Shown piece by piece: positions 60,995 to 64,000 of a stretch of 64,000 nucleotides of DNA. The translations under genes and the position numbers were made by a program. The notes beneath the pieces are model-generated. The model worked only from the letters and a program-made list of their open reading frames with translations. It made no database searches and was not told where the DNA came from. Numbering within the stretch: position 1 is the first letter of the stretch; every line of letters starts with the position of its first letter. The DNA comes from Streptomyces mashuensis (GTDB lineage Bacteria; Actinomycetota; Actinomycetes; Streptomycetales; Streptomycetaceae), in assembly GCF_014654785.1 (NCBI RefSeq), contig NZ_BNBD01000022.1, positions 1-64,000 on the forward strand, written 5' to 3'.

Positions 60995-61190
60995 TTGACG
61001 GCCGTTCCGCGGCCGTGGTGGACTGCCGGGGCCAAACGGCGACAGCAGAGGAAGCCGGTGCGAATCCGGCGCGGTCCCGCCACTGTCACCGGGGAGCGTC
61101 CTCCCACCCAGCGCCACGGCCCGCGCGCAGCGGGCGGGAAGGCCGGGAGCGACGCGGATCCGGGAGCCAGGAGACTCTGGTCGCCGGTCA
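60995..61190 (+). promoter_or_regulatory. cobalamin (AdoCbl) riboswitch
   Basis: Contains the invariant core GAGGAAGCCGGTGCGAATCC, CGCGGTCCCGCCACTGTCAC, where 61079-61086 is the B12 box GCCACTGT, plus the downstream GCCAGGAGACTCTGG arm (61164-61180). It lies upstream of cobD-cobQ and the chelatase gene. Ligand binding should switch off the cobalamin genes when B12 is plentiful. The ends are estimated. Confidence 0.93.
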
Positions 61191-61231
61191 CGTCGAGCCA
61201 GGGCGCGGACCCTGAGTGAGGACACACCGCC

Positions 61232-61306
61232 ATGCCTTCCCGCCGTCTCCCACCGGACCGCACCGCCTCCGCCGCCTCCCGCTCCTGCCGCGTACGCGCG
61301 GCGTGA
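61232..61306 (+). CDS. 24-aa leader ORF coupled to cobD
   Basis: ATG at 61232 with GAGG at 10 nt, encoding MPSRRLPPDRTASAASRSCR plus VRAA. Its TGA (61304-61306) overlaps the GTG (61303) of cobD as GTGA. It follows the riboswitch directly. The position suggests a coupling leader that makes cobD translation depend on ribosomes loading at 61232. It is arginine-rich and unlikely to be a functional protein. Confidence 0.45.
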   Translation: MPSRRLPPDRTASAASRSCRVRAA

Positions 61307-62301
61307 CCGCGGCCCGGACCGGACTGCCGGTCTTCGCCTGCGGCACCGCCCTCGGCTACCTCTGCGACCTCGCGTTCGGCGACCCCCGGCGCGGCCACCC
61401 CGTGGCCGCCTTCGGGCGCGCCGCGCACGCCGTGGAGCAGCGCCTGTGGCGCGACCACCGCGGCTACGGCGCCCTGCACACCGCCGTGTGCGCCGGCGGC
61501 GCCGTGGCAGGCGCCGCGCTCCTCTCCCGCGCCGCGCGCCGCAGCCGTACCGCCGGTGTGGCCCTGACGGCCGCCGCCACCTGGACCGTGCTGGGCGGCA
61601 CCTCCCTGGGGCGCGAGGCGCGCGCCGTGGGCGCGGCCCTGGCCGCCGGCGACCTGACGGCCGCCCGTGCGCGGCTGCCGCACCTGTGCGGCCGCGACCC
61701 GCAGGCCCTGGACGAGCAGCAGATCGCCCGCGCCGTCGTCGAGTCCGTCGCCGAGAACACCTCCGACGCCGTCGTCGGGGCCCTGGTGTGGGGCGCGCTG
61801 GCCGGCGTGCCCGGGCTGGTGGGCTTCCGCGCCGTCAACACCCTCGACGCCATGGTGGGCCACAAGTCGCCGCGGCTGCGCCGGTTCGGCTGGGCCTCGG
61901 CCCGCCTCGACGACGTCGTGGGCTGGCCCGGCGCCCGCCTCACCGCCGCGCTGACCGTGCTCTGCGCCCCCGACCGGGCCCGCGCCCTGCGCGTCGCCCG
62001 GCGCGACGCCGCCCGGCACCCCAGCCCCAACGCGGGCCCGGTCGAGGCGTCCTTCGCCGGGGCGCTCGGCGTCCGCCTGGGCGGCACGCTCGCCTACGCC
62101 GGCCGGGTCGAGCACCGGCCCGTCCTGGGCGCCGAGCTGCGCCCCGTCGAGGTGGCGGACGTCGAGCGGGCCGTCCGCCTGTCCCGCCGGGTGTCGCTGC
62201 TCGCCGTGGGCACGGCGGTGGCGGGGCGGGCACTGGGCAGGCTGTTGACGACACGTAGGACAACGGGCAGGACCACGGGCACGAGGAGGACGCACCGGTG
62301 A
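61303..62301 (+). CDS. cobD: adenosylcobinamide-phosphate synthase CobD/CbiB
   Basis: 332 aa with several membrane helices. Family motifs are GLPVFACGTALGYLCDLAFG-DPRRGHPVAAFGR at the N-terminus, VVESVAENTSDAVVGALVWG, and RAVNTLDAMVGHKSPRL. It attaches aminopropanol phosphate to cobyric acid in cobalamin synthesis. GTG at 61303 is preferred because the family begins just before LGDP-type motifs and overlaps the leader ORF; a longer start (GTG 61216) has no ribosome site. It is followed by cobQ with a GTGA overlap. Confidence 0.92.
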   Translation: MTAARTGLPVFACGTALGYLCDLAFGDPRRGHPVAAFGRAAHAVEQRLWRDHRGYGALHTAVCAGGAVAGAALLSRAARRSRTAGVALTAAATWTVLGGTSLGREARAVGAALAAGDLTAARARLPHLCGRDPQALDEQQIARAVVESVAENTSDAVVGALVWGALAGVPGLVGFRAVNTLDAMVGHKSPRLRRFGWASARLDDVVGWPGARLTAALTVLCAPDRARALRVARRDAARHPSPNAGPVEASFAGALGVRLGGTLAYAGRVEHRPVLGAELRPVEVADVERAVRLSRRVSLLAVGTAVAGRALGRLLTTRRTTGRTTGTRRTHR

Positions 62302-63839
62302 CAGCGCGAGGGAGCGGGCCGCACGGCCCGCTGGGCGGGGGCCTGCTGGTGGCCGGGACCACCTCCGACGCGGGCAAGAGCGTGGTGACCGCCGGCATCT
62401 GCCGCTGGCTGGCGCGCAAGGGCGTCAAGGTGGCGCCGTTCAAGGCGCAGAACATGTCGCTCAACTCCTATGTCACGCGGGAGGGCGCCGAGATGGGCCG
62501 GGCCCAGGCCATGCAGGCCGCGGCGGCCCGCGTCGAGCCGAGCGCCCTGATGAACCCGGTGCTGCTCAAGCCCGGCAGCGACCGCAGCAGCCAGGTGGTG
62601 CTGCTGGGCAAGCCGGTGGGCGAGCTGAGCGCCCGCGGGTACCACGCCGGGCGGCAGGAGCAGCTGTTCGGCACCGTCACCGAGTGCCTGGCCGAGCTGC
62701 GGCGCACCCACGACGTGGTGATCTGCGAGGGCGCCGGCAGCCCGGCGGAGATCAACCTGCGGCGCAGCGACATCGTCAACATGGGGCTGGCGCGGGCCGC
62801 GCGGCTGCCCGTCGTGGTGGTCGGCGACATCGACCGCGGCGGCGTGTTCGCGTCCTTCTTCGGCACCACCGCCCTGCTGTCGCGCGAGGACCAGGCGCTG
62901 GTCGCGGGCTACCTGGTCAACAAGTTCCGTGGCGACGTGACGCTGCTCGAACCCGGCCTGGACATGCTGCGCGACCTGACGGGCCGGCCCACGGTGGGCG
63001 TGCTGCCGTTCGCGCACGGCCTGGGCATCGACGAGGAGGACGGGCTGCGGGTGTCGCTGCGCGGCGCCGTCCGCGAGTCGGTCGTCGCGCCGCCGTACGG
63101 CGACGACGTGCTGCGCGTGGCGGTGTGCGCGGTGCCGCTGATGTCCAACTTCACGGACGTCGACGCGCTGGCGGCCGAACCGGGCGTCGTCGTGCGGTTC
63201 GTGGACCGGCCCGAGGAGCTGGCCGACGCCGACCTCGTCGTGGTGCCGGGCACGCGCGGCACGGTGCGGGCGCTGGCGTGGCTGCGCGAACGGGGCCTGG
63301 CCGGCGCGCTGGCCCGCCGGGCCGCCGAGGGACGGCCGGTGCTGGGCGTCTGCGGCGGCTTCCAGGTGCTGGGCGAGCGCATCGAGGACGAGGTGGAGTC
63401 CCGGGCCGGCACGGTCCAGGGGCTCGGCCTGCTGCCCGTACGCGTGCGGTTCGCCGCGGAGAAGACCCTGGCCCGGCCGTCCGGGAAGGCCCTGGGCGAG
63501 GCCGTGGAGGGCTACGAGATCCACCACGGCGTCGCCGAGGTGCTGGGCGGCGACGAGCCGTTCCTCGACGGCTGCCGGGTGGGCGCCGTGTGGGGCACCC
63601 ACTGGCACGGCTCGCTGGAGAGCGACGGCTTCCGGCGGGCGTTCCTCCGCGAGGTCGCACGCGCGGCCGGGCGGGCGTTCGTCCCGGCGCCGGACACGTC
63701 GTTCGCGGCCCTGCGCGAGGAACAGCTCGACCGGCTCGGCGACCTGATCGAGGAGCACGCGGACACGGCCGCGCTGCTGCGCCTGATCGAGAACGGGGTC
63801 CCGGCGGGTCTGCCGTTCATCCCGCCGGGGGCGCCGTGA
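62298..63839 (+). CDS. cobQ: cobyric acid synthase CobQ/CbiP
   Basis: 513 aa. The N-terminal dethiobiotin-synthetase-like domain carries the P-loop GTTSDAGKSVVTAGICRWLA and FKAQNMSLNSYVT. The class I glutaminase-like domain (~250-480) carries the Cys in LGVCGGFQVLG and His in GTHWHGSLES. It amidates four carboxyls of adenosylcobyrinic a,c-diamide with glutamine nitrogen. GTG start overlaps cobD stop (62298-62301). Confidence 0.96.
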   Translation: MTARGSGPHGPLGGGLLVAGTTSDAGKSVVTAGICRWLARKGVKVAPFKAQNMSLNSYVTREGAEMGRAQAMQAAAARVEPSALMNPVLLKPGSDRSSQVVLLGKPVGELSARGYHAGRQEQLFGTVTECLAELRRTHDVVICEGAGSPAEINLRRSDIVNMGLARAARLPVVVVGDIDRGGVFASFFGTTALLSREDQALVAGYLVNKFRGDVTLLEPGLDMLRDLTGRPTVGVLPFAHGLGIDEEDGLRVSLRGAVRESVVAPPYGDDVLRVAVCAVPLMSNFTDVDALAAEPGVVVRFVDRPEELADADLVVVPGTRGTVRALAWLRERGLAGALARRAAEGRPVLGVCGGFQVLGERIEDEVESRAGTVQGLGLLPVRVRFAAEKTLARPSGKALGEAVEGYEIHHGVAEVLGGDEPFLDGCRVGAVWGTHWHGSLESDGFRRAFLREVARAAGRAFVPAPDTSFAALREEQLDRLGDLIEEHADTAALLRLIENGVPAGLPFIPPGAP

Positions 63840-63888
63840 CCGCCCTGCGTACCCACCGCCACGCGTCACCCGAAGGAGCGAACAGCGC

Positions 63889-64000
63889 ATGAGCACCCCC
63901 TATCCGTTCACCGCGATCGTCGGCATGTCCGACCTGCGGCTGGCGCTGCTGCTCAACGCGGTCTCGCCCGCCGTGGGCGGCGTGCTCGTGCGGGGCGAGA
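63889..64000 (+). CDS. magnesium chelatase/cobaltochelatase-type AAA+ ATPase (partial)
   Basis: Only the first 37 codons are inside the window: MSTPYPFTAIVGMSDLRLAL, LLNAVSPAVGGVLVRGE, the beginning of a ChlI/BchI-type P-loop ATPase (the Walker A would follow directly). GAAGGAG lies 10 nt upstream. Next to cobQ it is probably the ATPase of a cobalt chelatase for corrin synthesis. The gene runs off the right edge. Confidence 0.88.
   Translation, partial: MSTPYPFTAIVGMSDLRLALLLNAVSPAVGGVLVRGE

Noticed and set aside
61216..61302. Longer cobD beginning at GTG 61216
   Set aside because: No ribosome site, and the additional residues are a Pro/Arg-rich stretch unlike the family N-terminus; the GTG at 61303 fits better.

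Overview
The window is chromosomal DNA from a Streptomyces-like actinomycete. The evidence is very high GC, frequent GTG/TTG starts, two chaplin genes, a short sporulation-type HTH protein, a Spo0M homologue, envelope Asp23/AmaP genes and a gene order typical of streptomycete housekeeping regions. There are no phage genes, insertion sequences or CRISPR arrays; most of the window looks like core chromosome with a few accessory loci.

Layout. 1-450: leftward rRNA-operon leader with tandem promoters; the 16S gene lies beyond the left edge. 449-6863: 3-methyladenine DNA glycosylase, Spo0M, an RNase Sa-like lipoprotein with its barstar-type inhibitor, a PEBP protein, a TauE/SafE exporter, an SPFH/NfeD membrane pair and an ABC ATPase. 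6968-12565: a conserved hypothetical protein, two chaplins, a GAF histidine kinase/LuxR regulator pair, an iodotyrosine-deiodinase-like nitroreductase and a secreted SLT-type protein. 12678-20: an FHA-FHA-ABC transporter, a streptophobe-type membrane protein, serB, sixA and a 39-aa membrane peptide gene, followed to 21024 by fabI-fabG. 21307-28401: tRNA-Lys, a TldD/PmbA pair, tyrS, GlsB-type and DUF3099 membrane proteins and moaA. 28496-34161: an acetate-type symporter with its DUF485 partner, a secreted subtilase, and a translationally coupled lysoplasmalogenase-like/alkylglycerol-monooxygenase-like pair.

34292-39469 is the most distinctive stretch. Three consecutive secreted proteins carry different cell-wall catalytic domains (Rpf-like transglycosylase, DUF1906 glycosidase-like, NlpC/P60-like) but end in an almost identical five-repeat FG-GAP module, and a 52-aa secreted-peptide gene lies just upstream. 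It is followed by a LuxR-type regulator, a RING-finger protein with a TerD-like region, a DEDDh exonuclease-BRCT fusion, SURF1, a GH15 enzyme, an atypical SDR, an envelope-stress Asp23/AmaP cluster, an enoyl-CoA hydratase, a probable Gbn nucleoid protein and an ABC-F protein (to 54214).

54459-64000: a zinc metallopeptidase, a VOC protein, a hypothetical protein, an alpha/beta hydrolase, a class II aldolase, a PHO-box-controlled phosphate transporter with a small membrane partner, then a cobalamin riboswitch that heads cobD-cobQ and the start of a magnesium-chelatase-type ATPase gene, cut by the right edge.
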